From assembly GCA_011317545.1 (NCBI GenBank), contig WUJK01000003.1, positions 1,798,001 to 1,862,000 of the forward strand: a stretch of 64,000 nt of DNA, read 5' to 3'. The notes beneath the pieces were generated by a model. That model made no database searches. It was not told where the DNA came from and saw only the letters and a list, made by a program, of their open reading frames with translations. The translations under genes and the position numbers were made by a program. Below, piece by piece: positions 43,101 through 53,877 of this stretch; positions within the stretch are counted from its first letter, which is position 1, and the number at the start of each line of letters is the position of its first letter. The stretch is from Coniella vitis. Taxonomy: Eukaryota > Ascomycota > Sordariomycetes > Diaporthales > Schizoparmaceae.

Positions 43101-45105
43101 CCGCTTGCTCTGGGAACAACGAAACCGGCTTCCCTTTTATGCAATCATCACCATCGCGACGGCTGTCATTGGCGCTTCTTTACCCATGCAGGCATACCTC
43201 TTTGGCAATGTCATCAACATGTTCACCCTGCCCATCGGGAATGCCTTTCTCAGCAAAGCCGCCTTTTGGTCTCTCATGTGGTTCATTCTGGCTCTCAGCA
43301 TAGGCTTCGCCTACTTTATCATGGGGTTTGTGTCGACTACCTTGCAGTTCTACATTTGCGCGGTATATCGCCAGCAATACTTCACCGCTCTCGTCCAGCA
43401 GCGCATCGCCTTTTACGACGCGGAAGACAACAGTGTCGGGTCCCTCACAGCTCGCGTCCAAGGCGACCCGAAGCAGCTCGAAGAGCTACTTGGCCTCAAT
43501 CTGGGCATGGCCATGACGTCTGTCTTCCAGCTCGCTGGCGCCCTCATCATTTCCTACGTCTATTATTGGAAGCTGGCCCTGGTGGCCATGTTTGTCACGA
43601 TTCCTATTGGGCTTGCGTGTGCTTGGTACCGGTTCAAGTACGAGCTCGAGTTCGAAAAGATGTCCTCCAACGTGTTTGCCGAGTCCAGCACGTGGGCAGC
43701 GGAAGCCATTGGGGCTTTCCGCTGTGTGTCATCGCTGACGCTCGAGGACGAGATCAACAAGCGCTATCAGGCCCTCCTCCACCGCCATGTGGTCGAGGCC
43801 TACCGTCGCGCCCGCTGGTCGACTGTCATTTTTGCGCTCTCGGACTCGCTCTCGCTGGCGTGCAGCGCGCTCATCTTTTGGTACGGGGGCCACTTGCTCG
43901 CCCGCGGCGAGGTGGGCCTCCTTCACTTTTTCATCTGCTACATGGCGGCCCTACAGGGCGGCGAGGCTGCGGGTGTGGGATTCTCCTTTGGTCCCAACGC
44001 AGCGCAGGCCACCGCCGCATCCAACAGGATCATGAGCATCCGCGAGAGTATAGGCGAGCGAGGCGTCAAGGCTATGGATGCAGCTCTGCATGCGAACGCG
44101 TGGGAGCGCGACGACAAGGCGGTAGCCGATATCCCCGACGGCGACGGTGGCGTGCGCATCGAGTTCAGAAATGTCAGCTTCCAGTACCCGACGCGCGACA
44201 TTTCCATCTTCAAGGACCTCAATATTCGTGTTGAAAAGGGCCAATTTGCAGCTCTGGTCGGCGCTAGTGGCGCTGGCAAATCGAGTATTGTCAATCTGCT
44301 GGAGCGCTTTTACGAGGTGCAGTCTGGGAGCATCCTGTGCAATGGTCGGGATATCAAGCAGTTCGATGTCTACAACTATCGCAACATGATATCGTTGGTT
44401 GCGCAAGAGGCGACGCTGTTTCAAGGTAAGCGAGTTATTTTTGCTGTCCCTATGTCGTTCATTGATATTGGGCCTCCAAGAGGGTGGTGGCTCTTGGGAT
44501 GTCTTCGGAACAAAAGGGTGTGGTCCTGAATGACTAACACGGACTCCCTCCCTTCAGGCACCATCAAGGAAAATATCCTCTTGGGAATCGCAGACGACGC
44601 CGTCGTAACGGATGCTCAACTCCACCAAGCATGTCGTGATGCGGCCATCCACGAATTCATCGTGTCGCTGCCCGAGGGCTACAACACGAACGTCGGGTCG
44701 CGCGGCGTGGCGCTCTCGGGCGGCCAGAAGCAGCGGATTGCCATTGCGCGTGCCATCATCCGCGACCCCAAGATCCTGCTGCTGGACGAGGCCACGTCGT
44801 CGCTCGACTCGGAGAGCGAGAAGCAGATTTCGGCGGCGCTGCAAAAGGTGGCGCAGGGCCGCACGACTGTGGCCGTTGCACATCGCCTTTCGACGATTCA
44901 GCATGCGGATGTCATCTATGTGCTTGGGGAAGGGCGGGTGCTGGAGAAGGGCAACCATGCTGAGTTGCTCAAGCAAAAGGGGCAGTACTTTAACATGGTA
45001 CGTTCTCATTCCTTTTGTCGTTGTTGTTGTTCTTGAGTGCTCAGTTGTTGCTGACTGTCCATGATTGTGCTTGTGCAGTGTCAGAGCCAGGCTCTCGATC
45101 GGTAG
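40121..45105 (+). CDS. Full-length ABCB (MDR/Ste6-type) transporter
   Basis: Nine exons: 40121-40281, 40435-40510, 40605-40682, 40775-40817, 40913-42423, 42499-42599, 42666-44425, 44558-44997 and 45079-45105. They give 1398 residues with phases that all agree. Layout is TMD1-NBD1-TMD2-NBD2. NBD1 has Walker A GPSGSGKST (about 428-436), LSGGQ (about 636-640) and ILILDEATSAID. NBD2 has GASGAGKSS (about 1189-1197), LSGGQ (about 1296-1300) and LLLDEATSSLD. Between Walker A and the Q-loop of NBD1 sits an insert of about 95 residues with Lys-, Ala- and acid-rich runs. The C-terminus is CQSQALDR. Family members export hydrophobic drugs or lipopeptide pheromone; substrate unknown. The 43-nt exon 4 and 27-nt last exon are supported by conserved reading across the junctions. 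Confidence 0.92.
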
Positions 45106-45458
45106 TAATACCTTCAAGAGGATATCCTGCAATCCAGTGCAACATTTGGATTCAGACTAGTAAGAATCTTTTGTAAAATATTTGGACATTGGTAAGAAAG
45201 GTTGGGATGCACGCTGCTCATACTCATCATACCCTGCTACATAAATCCTGCTGAATATAGAGGAAGAGAACCCACCCGCCTTTCCAAAATATAAAACGGT
45301 TGAAAGAAATGGTTGATTTGTTTTTTTTTTTTTTTTAAAAATATTCTTTCCAAAGAAAAACAAAAGTCCACGTTGATTTAGCCAAATTGTAAAAGAGGTT
45401 CCTTGTGTGTCTTGTGTTGCAAGTCTGCCATCCATCCATCCATACACACATGCACAAA
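45106..45458. other. Short convergent spacer
   Basis: Space of 353 nt between the ABC transporter stop and the hydrolase stop. It holds a T-run of about 17 at about 45320-45336. Presumably both 3'UTRs. Confidence 0.6.
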
Positions 45459-46880
45459 TCAGCCCCAACCCCAAAACTCCCACATCCGATCCAGTGTCCC
45501 TTCAGGATCAACCATGGGGAAATCATGCGCGCCCGCCACAGGCGCCGCCCAAAACACCTCCTCCTCGCCGCCCACCAAGGGCAACGCGTCCACGCGGTAG
45601 TCCTGCTCCGAGACGACTGCATCGCCAATGCCAAAGATGAAGCAGACTGTTTTGCGCTGCGGGTGGTGCTTTCGCCGAGCCGTCAGGGTCCGCCAGGCAA
45701 CGTGCTGGTGGAACATGGGTGCGTGGCGCAGCGTCGACATGAAGGCTGTGGGGAACCCTGCGTGGTGGGCGACTTGCCAGTTTACAAACGCGAGGACAGC
45801 TTGTTGGAGGGGGTTCGGCGATGATGATGATGATGATGGTGATGGTGGTTCTTGGGCGCCTGCCACGCCTGCATCCGCTACTTCGCTCGTAATAGCCGCG
45901 TCGATCATCGTTTCGCCCGGCAAGATGGACGGTGTCCTGGATTCCAGCGACTCGGCTTTGGTTGAGGTTGGTGTCTTTTGGTTTTCTCTGCTTTCGGCCG
46001 TGGCTTTCACGCCACCTGCGTTTGATTGCCGCCTTTTCGCACTCTCAGCAATAGGTCGCTTCAAACGCCAGCGCGTCAGAATCTCCAGTAACCCATCCGG
46101 AACCCAGCCCGAGCGAAAGATGAAGCGCGCAGCGAGGCCAAAGTTTTGCTCGCGAATCATGCCCGCGGGCGCGAGCAAGGTGATGCTCCTGACGGCGTCG
46201 ACTGGTAAGGCGTTGGCGAGATGCACGGCGAGGGCACCGCCTAAGCTGTATCCCACGAGGTGGAAACCTCCTTGGCCATCTTCCGATCCGGTATCCGTAC
46301 CCATCCAGGCCAGGTCGCTCGAGGCAAGGGCAAGGAGAGCCTGGGCGACGTAGAGGCGTTCATCGTGGGGTACATCCCCGACGCCGTCAGAGTAGCCGCG
46401 GCCAAATAGGTCAAAGAGGAGCACGCGGCAACCCCCCCGGCGAACGAGACCGTGGGCAATGTGCGTGAGGGTCATGCATGAGGTGGAGATGCCGTGGATG
46501 AGAAGCACGCGGCGGCCTGTCGCGGGGCCAAACTCATAGCATCGGATGGAGCCATACGGGGTGGGGACATCGCGTGCACCTGGGAGATAGTCGGGTGGAT
46601 AGGGGAGCTTGCGCTGCTGCTCTGCAGAGAGCCGCGGGAGGAGCGTCTTGAGGGGGCTGGGGTAGATCTTGGGGCGTGTCGGGTAGGCCAAACGCTTCAC
46701 GACGGCCAGGAAAAGGGTCGACAGGGCGAGAGCGAGACTGGTGGTGAGCATGAGCGTCGTTGTGGTGATGATGACGTCGTGGTCGTTGTCGTCGGCGTCG
46801 ATGATGATGCTGGTACTACCACCATCACCGGCAGCCGCGGATCGTCCGAGTCCATGGATGAGCCAGGCAAGCGCAGCCAT
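45459..46880 (-). CDS. Alpha/beta hydrolase with N-terminal membrane segment
   Basis: A single exon gives 473 residues from the first true ATG at 46880. A hydrophobic stretch at about residues 41-61 (LMLTTSLALALSTLFLAVV) may anchor the protein. The fold motifs are LLIHGIS (oxyanion region, about 128-132), LFDLFGRGYSDG, the nucleophile elbow GYSLGG (Ser about 212) and a C-terminal AGAHDFP that supplies the catalytic His. FGIGDAVVSEQDY likely carries the acid. A variable, Ser/Thr/Pro-rich insert of about 90 residues sits in the cap region. This could be an esterase, lipase or epoxide-hydrolase-like enzyme; I cannot tell which. It lies on the same strand as the P450 about 1 kb away. Confidence 0.85.
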   Translation of the reverse strand: MAALAWLIHGLGRSAAAGDGGSTSIIIDADDNDHDVIITTTTLMLTTSLALALSTLFLAVVKRLAYPTRPKIYPSPLKTLLPRLSAEQQRKLPYPPDYLPGARDVPTPYGSIRCYEFGPATGRRVLLIHGISTSCMTLTHIAHGLVRRGGCRVLLFDLFGRGYSDGVGDVPHDERLYVAQALLALASSDLAWMGTDTGSEDGQGGFHLVGYSLGGALAVHLANALPVDAVRSITLLAPAGMIREQNFGLAARFIFRSGWVPDGLLEILTRWRLKRPIAESAKRRQSNAGGVKATAESRENQKTPTSTKAESLESRTPSILPGETMIDAAITSEVADAGVAGAQEPPSPSSSSSSPNPLQQAVLAFVNWQVAHHAGFPTAFMSTLRHAPMFHQHVAWRTLTARRKHHPQRKTVCFIFGIGDAVVSEQDYRVDALPLVGGEEEVFWAAPVAGAHDFPMVDPEGTLDRMWEFWGWG

Positions 46881-47844
46881 TTTGTGCGGGCTGTTGCTGG
46901 CCGAATCGGCTGGTAAATGGACGGCCGCAGCTGATTGGGAGACGGTCACAATTAGGTTGCCAAGGTGAACCACCCGATCGCCACAACAAAAGACACGATA
47001 AGGAGTCGCAACGACGTGCAGTCTGTGGTTTTGATGCTCTCACATGCTGTGTATACTTCAGGCTTTGGCAGGTACAAGAGCTCTCATCAGCCGATGGACC
47101 AATAAGAGTACACACTGCTAGATAGATAGATGAGGAATGCTGCTCTGAGTAAGCGTCGAGGCTGCACGGTGATTGGCAAGAGAAGAGAGCGAGATTTCGT
47201 ACAAGAGAAGAGTAGGGCGTCTCAGCAGGGCCCAGCACAAACAAGAAAGTCGACGAGCGAGCAAGTCAAGGGGCAGAACAAAGGTGTTAATGGCTCTCCC
47301 AAAGAGTGAATCATGAAACCTGTTACAACTGGGCAAAGCTGAAGTGAGCAATACCTGTACGTTGCTGTGGGCGCCGTCAGATGCGCTACGATTGGGATGG
47401 AGACCGTTTATCCAATAGGGCTGTGCAGCGAGGCTTGCGCGCCCAACTCTCTGGCTCCTGACAGTCATCATTGCTTTTTCTTCTTCCGTTTCACTCCTCA
47501 ATTTTCTATACTTGGATAGGATTCATCAGCCCTGACACACCACATAACAGGATCAGCTCTCGCACCGTTTGCTGAACGGGGGAGCTGACCTTCTGGTTAC
47601 CGTGACACTGCAGATCCTCCTGCAGCTCGACATCGTTCGGCGACAAGCATCTCGTTTCCGGTAGCCTGGATTCCAGACACCATCCCGTGAGCGTTCTTTC
47701 CAACAAGATTCCAGCCCTTGCGTTCGATCCTTCTGTTCTTCATTTCCCCTTCACTCACAATTTTGTATTTTGTCATTTGGTATCGTCCTTTTTTTTATAT
47801 ATATGTCTTATGTTACCCCTCATATTTCCTTTTTGGCTACCGGC
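46881..47844. other. Gene-free stretch between hydrolase and P450
   Basis: About 960 nt containing the hydrolase promoter and the P450 3'UTR. In-frame codons upstream of the hydrolase ATG reach 46973 but start only with GTG, so I do not include them. No other gene seen. Confidence 0.55.
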
Positions 47845-49534
47845 TCATTCCTTGTTGGGTTCCCAGAACGCCACGTTCACCCCATCTCCCGGAAGAAGGA
47901 CAATCTCGGCCTTGAGCGTTGGTTTGCCCCCATCTACACTCTGCATCAGGCTCTCCACCCTTTCGTACCGTTGGAACATTCTGGTCAGGACATAGCTCAA
48001 TTCCGTCAGCGCAAATTGCTGGCCGATGCAGATACGCGGTCCACCGTTGAATGGAATGTATTGCCATGGCTTGGGCTGCCAGTGGAACCACCTCTCTGGA
48101 CAAAACTGGTCTGGTGGCGGGACGTTGGCTGACGGTGGCGGGTAGAGATCAGACCGGCGGTGCAGCATCAGCGTCGTATAGCCAACGGGCGTGTCCTTGA
48201 GCACTGCTAGAGGCTGCGACCCGTCAGGTCCACCACCGCGCGGCAGCGTTGTGTCGTGGAGCGAGAAGCGCACGTTGAAAGGAATCACCGGGTAGAGCCG
48301 GAGCGTTTCATTGATGGTGTTTTGGAGATACTTCATGCTCTTGAGGTCTGCGTACGTCGGGGTTCTGTCGGGGCCAACAACGTCCAGAATCTCGGCACGG
48401 AGTTTCCTGACCATCTCCGGGTGGCGGCCCAGCTCATAGAGCGCCCACGACAAGGTAGAGGCAGTGGTGTCGCGGCCGGCCAAAAGCACAGCCACGACTT
48501 GATCACGGAGCACCTTGGGATCGCGCGTGTACGACGCTAGCTCATGCAGAAAGGTATACGAAAGATCTGACTTGGTCTTGGTCTCGAGTTCGTCTGGCGA
48601 CAACCTTAACGCTTGCTCAACGTACTGGTACACAAAGGCATTCATGGTGTCTAAACATTTGCGGAAGTGAGCCTTAGAAAGCAGGGTGCTGAAGAGCGGT
48701 CCGCAGCGCGTAAATATGTTCTGGAGCCGCTGGACTTCGTTAAAGGCGTATGCAAACTCTTGTTCGGGGTTGCTAGATGGTGCGTCAGCTGGCTATTGCA
48801 AGCAGACTCAAGTATACATTGAGGGCAAAGGCGGACCTTAAAGACTTGACGTCTTTTCCCAAAAGGAAATCAGTCGCCACGTCGAGTGTATAACGAAAGA
48901 ACAAGTCACTGATATCGATCGGCCGTCCATTGACAGCAGCCATGTCAACCTGTTGATCCTCGCCCCGCAGAGCGCCTCCGTTGGCGATGGCTTTGAACAG
49001 AGTCTGCAGATGGGACTCGAAGCAATGCAAGTCGCTGATCCTGTCTCTGGAAAACTGTGGGCGCAATAGCTGACGGCTCTTGTGCCATTTCTGCCCATCT
49101 GTGGTGAAGATGCTGTCGCCAAGAAACTCGGACCACTCCTTGTGGAAGATTTCGCCCTTGCCAAAGTCCGAGAATTGTGTTGCCAGAATGGCCTTGATAT
49201 TCTCAGGATCCGCCGTGAAGACGCACCGGCGATTGACAGCGCGCAGCTCGGCGGTGTAAGACGCCGTGCCGTTGATATCGGTACCGCTCTCCTTGAAAAA
49301 GGCCAGCCAACGCTCATAGTTTTTATGGTGAATGGTGCTCTGGACAACGCTGTATACGATGTCCAGGGCCCAAGGCAAACGAGAAGGAACCTTTGGAGCC
49401 GACGGGCCAATGGCCCTGATACGACGATTCTCCTGGACACGCGAGAGTATGAGCGACACGACCCAGACCCAGACAATGAGCACGACGGCACCCTTGAGGG
49501 AGAGATGCCCCCATACGACCTCGAGCAGCCCCAT
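47845..49534 (-). CDS. Cytochrome P450, CYP52-like fatty-acid/alkane hydroxylase
   Basis: Two exons, 49534-48837 and 48772-47845, give 541 residues. An N-terminal membrane anchor is at about residues 14-33 (KGAVVLIVWVWVVSLILSRV). The P450 core shows I-helix AGRDTTAS (about 331-338), the K-helix ExxR motif in NETLRLYP (about 387-394), FCPERW, and the heme loop FNGGPRICIG with the axial Cys at about 481. The AGRDTTAS and FNGGPRICIGQQFALTE forms point to the CYP52 clan, which omega-hydroxylates fatty acids or alkanes in the ER. The intron donor is GTCCGC, weaker than others here, but it is the only phase-2 site that restores the family-like SLSNPEQEFAYAFN. Subfamily assignment needs a tree. Confidence 0.9.
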
Positions 49535-51830
49535 GATGACCGTGTTTGGCGTGTATCCCGAGAGAGTATGTGGCAACGACTCTTGTCGACCAGGAAGCGC
49601 AAATGTGGCGGCTACGGATTCCCTTTTGTGGTATGGAACAGGAAAATAGTATGTGACAGTTGCACAACGGCTTTGCCTAGCCTGGAAACACACAGTATGG
49701 ACCAAGGGGTCAGGTGTACGGACTGTTCAAGTGTCTTATACTACTATGGATGTCAGAAGGCAGCGATGGCGGGTATAGTCGGATTTGGCGCCGGCTGCTG
49801 AAACGGCTTTCTGGGATGTGCGGTCGAAGAGCAGGGCAGGCTGGAATGCTGACTGTTGGGCCAACGACGAGCTGGGACGTCATGCACGCACGAGTCTGTG
49901 GTAAAAGCAGCACGAGAATCGCCGAGACACGAGAGGAAATCTCGCCACATTCACCGAGAGGATACTGTCGCTGTCTCAAAACGGGCTGCGGAGAAAGACG
50001 ATGCGAGAGAGAGCTCGCCGAGAGGCAGAAATGGGACGAGCCTGGTTCAGAGTGAACGGCTGTAGTGGTGTGCTGAAACCGGGGGGCCAAAGCGATGGTT
50101 AAATATCCAGTAGATACCCAAGCGCGGCGGGGCAGGCCCTTGGTGGGTTCGACTGGGCAAGCTGGTGGCAGGATGGCCTGCAGTTCGGGGAGATGGTGTG
50201 TCCCGGCGATCCTGCTGATGGTCTGGGGAAGTGGGTCAACAGAAAAACACACCCCCCCCCCCCAAAAAAACGAAGAAGAGAAAGAGCAGATCACTTCGGC
50301 GTAGGGAGAGGTACACAGCATTGTACACACAGTATTTTGCGAAGCCTGTGCGGATGGGGATGTCGTTGGCAAGAGGAAAGACGGACGAGCAGATGAAGCG
50401 GCTAGAAAGGGGACGGCGATTCAGAATTGACATGCACAGGTACAGAATACCAGGGTCTAGTACTTGAGTACGAGGCCGTTTTCTCTTACCTCTTGCTGGA
50501 ATGCGCTCCTTCCAAGGTTTGATATTGACACTGGCATATGCTATTATCGTGCCTTGTCGGGTCGTGGGGGCGGTTACCTGCTACAAAGTACCTCTTCCCC
50601 TCAATACCGTGCCTTTGGCGAGTTGAACACCTGCTTTCGGGAACCTCATCGTCCGAGCTTCAGCACACAACCAGGACCTCCATGGATGGCGTGGCCGAGG
50701 TCGACGTCAAACTGCCCTACCATGGCGCTTGCACGCGTTAGGAAAGCAGCTCGTCACCCTGTTCGTTTACCCGTACAAGCTCGTACATATCCGCACACCG
50801 CAAGCCACGCAACCAGATGTAGACAGAATATACTACTGCATTCCGCTGTCGATCTTTATGATGAGCATACACTGTGTAACCATCAACAGCTGACATAGTA
50901 TAGCACATGTGCATCCTATGTACTGTGTACATGGTATTGGCTTGAGGTGATGACTGCTGGCTGCTGGCTGCTTACTATGTATACTATAGTACATGGTAAT
51001 TGTCGCTGCAGATTGATACTAACATTGGGGGCTGCCAGCTAATCAGGCCTCGCTAAGGATGATCTGCAGTGCAATCCAGTGACAGAGCCCGCAGGGGGTC
51101 GATTAGCGCTTCGGTCCAGCGAGCCGAGGGAAAACGGCCTGCATTCTCGAATTTTCTAGGCATATGAACGTGCGGACGTGCCAACGTGCGGGGAATCCCG
51201 CTTTCCTTTCCAAAACCCACCACTTTTGGTAGAGCGTCCGCCTCGTGAATAACCACCTTCCTAGGCAGGCTGGCAGGGTAGGCCTTCACAAAGCAGATGT
51301 CTCGCATAAAAACATGAATAAACTCCAGTCTGTACACTTTTGGCAAGATATCTGCAGCATGAGCTTGACTGGGCTAGCTTCGAAGTGCTGAAGTACTTTC
51401 CATAGCTGCTGTGAATTGCAGACGGTTATCAGAAGAACTCTCCTTGATAGGGATCTACTATCCCCAAGAATGCTCCATTCTAGGAAGTGACTACCTAACC
51501 AGACATGGCAGCCTGACTTGGGTCGCTCCTTATTCCACCGGGAATGCACTGCAGCAGAAGTTGCTGTAAAAGTAGTAAAACGCGTCGCGACTGCCCAAGT
51601 CAACGCGAAACAACAACGACTTGGATACATACATACATAGTAGTACAAAGTAAAATCCAAGCCCCACCAAGATCATTCGTGCACTGGCCCCGTGTAACTA
51701 TCCACAACCGTAATCACCAAAGTCCGAGACAACCCAATTGACGCTCGAAGCTCAGACACACTCCCAAACCAGCTTGCAACCCGCCATTTACCTCTCGGCT
51801 AAACCACTTATCGCCATCACCATCGTCACA
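49535..51830. other. Gene-free 2.3 kb between divergent genes
   Basis: Upstream of the P450 (-) and tubulin cofactor A (+). It contains a C-run then A-run at about 50252-50270 and palindrome clusters at 50893-50934 and 50973-50996. The minus-strand frame 51053-51346 (97 codons) is not recognised. No gene called. Confidence 0.5.
50973..50996. repeat. TACTATGTATACTATAGTACATGG palindromic cluster
   Basis: Overlapping inverted motifs of the dispersed ACTATGTA/TACATAGT family, about 80 nt from a similar cluster at 50893-50934 (ACATAGTA, CTATGTAC, GTGTACATGG). Confidence 0.7.
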
Positions 51831-52263
51831 ATGCCTGCCCCATCGCCACTTGCCATCGCCACTTCCTCCGTCCAGCGGCTTGTCAAGGAAGAGGCCTACT
51901 ACCACAAGGACCTCGCCAGCCAAGAAGTCCGCGTCCAGAAGCTCGAAAAGGAGGTGGAAGAGGGCGGTGCTGACCAAGACGAGAATGCAGAGTACATGTT
52001 GAAGCAGGAGGTCAGTATCTGCATCGTTCAGGCTGGCCTGTGATCAGAAACCTCGCCTTCATACTGACGCCCCACTGCAGAAGAAAGCCCTCGAGGAGAC
52101 CAAATCTGTCTTTGGGCCTTTGCGCACACGCATCGCTGATGCTGTTGCCAAGCTGGAGGAACAGATTGCTCTAGGTGAAAGCGAGGATGCTCCCGCGGAG
52201 GAGTTGTCCAAGGCCAAGGAGGTGCTCAAGCAGGGCCAGCATGCTGTCAACGGTTCGTCGTAG
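51831..52263 (+). CDS. rbl2: Tubulin-folding cofactor A (TBCA/Rbl2)
   Basis: Two exons, 51831-52010 and 52081-52263, give 120 residues, the usual length. The protein is almost entirely helical and charged. It has IATSSVQRLVKEEAYYHKDL near the start and YMLKQEKKALEETKSVF across the splice junction, matching the three-helix bundle of TBCA. It captures beta-tubulin during folding of the alpha/beta dimer in the cytosol. The phase-0 intron has GTCAGT and CTGCAG. Confidence 0.92.
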
Positions 52264-52677
52264 GGTTGCCATGCACCAGTGAGATGGCACCTAACACTAT
52301 CCCATGGGGTTTGCCTGATAGAGCAAAGGTGAAGCACAACCAAACCCGGTAGACCAAAAGAGATTTGGTTCTTGTCCGTCACTGTAAACGGGGGACACCC
52401 ACCGCCATCAGTCCCACCACGCCTTAATAGCTCAGGAATAGGACTTCGGAGCCGCTAGAGTCCCGAAGCAGACCCTGTTTCTACATTGTCACGGCACCAA
52501 AGAGATAGGGACGTATGGCGGCAGAAAAATGCCCTTTGAGGCACCGATGCATTCAAATAGAGCAAAGGACTATTCTATCACCGTTACAGGGGTATCTTTG
52601 TGTGTCCACCTTACTTACACGTGCTATTCCGATATGCTCCTTTGAATGACCTCTCAAGTCTTAAAGCTTGCGTAGAA
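52264..52677. other. Short convergent spacer
   Basis: Space of 414 nt between the TBCA stop and the THO7 stop. Nothing notable. Confidence 0.6.
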
Positions 52678-53877
52678 TTATGAAGTGTCCATCTTGTCGT
52701 CTGGCGTCTCTCCCTCAACCGGGCCTTGTAATGATGTCACACCCTCTTCCCGAGATTCGCTCATTTCCACATCCTCCCCTTCTTGTCGAGCTGCTGCATC
52801 CATGCTCCGCGCTGGCGACGGCTCTCGGCTCCCTGCATGGCTGCCAGCTTGTGACAGAGTGCCCAGTGCATCTGGCGGTGGCTTGAGCCCTCCTTCGCTT
52901 GCACTGTTTGCCGGACTGTCATGCATTGGTGTTCTTGTGTCCAAAGAAGATGCTCGGGGCGTGCTGCCTCCATCCTCACCCAGCCCCTTGGGCACCGCAG
53001 AGGCAACACTCACGGCACCATCCGGCCGAGGTGTGGCATTCCCACTGGCGCTACCGGGCATCGGCGTGTTTCCATCAGGTGCTGCATCACCCTCTGCGCC
53101 AGCTTCACCCGCCTCGGCCCCTTCCCCGCCTTCATCCATGCCCTCCCGCCGCTCCACCTCTTCTTTTTCATCGCGAATCAAACGCCGCAGCCGCATGCTC
53201 TCGTCCATAATCCGGCTGAACTGCTCCTTGCGCTCGCGCCACGTAGCCGCATACGTCTCGCTCTCAGCTTCTAGCTGGCGGCACTCTTCCTCAAGCTTGT
53301 CGATGCTGGCCAGCGCCTTGGGCCGCTCCTGCAGCGCCTTGTTGTCGATAATGGCCCGCGCCAATCCGTCCCATGCTTGCCGTCGCGCACGTGTCTCTTG
53401 TGATGCCGCGAGCTGCACTCGCAACTGGGCTGTGTTCTCGCGCACACGCGCACACGTGTCGAGGATCTGACTGTGCTCCGCGGCGTACCGCTCACGCTGC
53501 CCCGCATTGGCCGACTGGAGAAACTGCAAACGGCCAATGGTGTAGTCGAAAGCGGCAAAGTCGAGTGTAATGTCTTCTTTGAGTTGGACAAAGTCTGTCG
53601 CCGTGGCTGCGTCGGCGTCTTCGCTGCCCGTTGTTGTGTTGGTCCCGTCTTGCTGCTGCTGCTGCTGCTGCTCGGATCGACTAGACGCGTCTGCGCCGTT
53701 GCTTTGAGGTTCGGGTGGTGGTGTGAGAGACTGCCGTATCTTGGTGCTGGCGAGCTGGTTGATGGTTACAAGGCGCTTGGCGATGCGCTTAAAGGGCTTC
53801 TCTTCGATGCTAAAGAGGCGCGACTTGTGTAGTTGGTTTTCCTCCTCCGGGTCGAGCAGGCTCCAGGAGGATGCCAT
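52678..53877 (-). CDS. THO complex subunit 7 (Tho7/Thoc7-like)
   Basis: A single exon gives 399 residues. The N-terminal half (WSLLDPEEENQLHKSRLF, then KRIAKRL, DFAAFDYTIGRLQFLQ) matches the THOC7/Mft1 family. A long coiled coil follows (about 150-260: RERYAAEHSQILDTCARV, LEEECRQLEAESETYAATW, LIRDEKEEVERRE). A poly-Gln run of 7 sits near residue 70, and the last 140 residues are Gly/Ser/Pro-rich and disordered. THO packages nascent mRNA and links transcription to export. The first ATG is used, and no intron is required. Confidence 0.88.
   Translation of the reverse strand: MASSWSLLDPEEENQLHKSRLFSIEEKPFKRIAKRLVTINQLASTKIRQSLTPPPEPQSNGADASSRSEQQQQQQQDGTNTTTGSEDADAATATDFVQLKEDITLDFAAFDYTIGRLQFLQSANAGQRERYAAEHSQILDTCARVRENTAQLRVQLAASQETRARRQAWDGLARAIIDNKALQERPKALASIDKLEEECRQLEAESETYAATWRERKEQFSRIMDESMRLRRLIRDEKEEVERREGMDEGGEGAEAGEAGAEGDAAPDGNTPMPGSASGNATPRPDGAVSVASAVPKGLGEDGGSTPRASSLDTRTPMHDSPANSASEGGLKPPPDALGTLSQAGSHAGSREPSPARSMDAAARQEGEDVEMSESREEGVTSLQGPVEGETPDDKMDTS

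Noticed and set aside
43068..44234. 388-codon plus-strand frame
   Set aside because: Alternate frame of the ABC transporter TMD2/NBD2; the real frame carries Walker and signature motifs.
46881..46973. N-terminal extension of the alpha/beta hydrolase to 46973
   Set aside because: The extension has no ATG (it starts with GTG); the first ATG at 46880 is preferred in a eukaryote.
28773..49534. Secondary-metabolite biosynthetic cluster
   Set aside because: No polyketide synthase, NRPS, terpene synthase or DMATS gene is present, and unrelated genes are interspersed.
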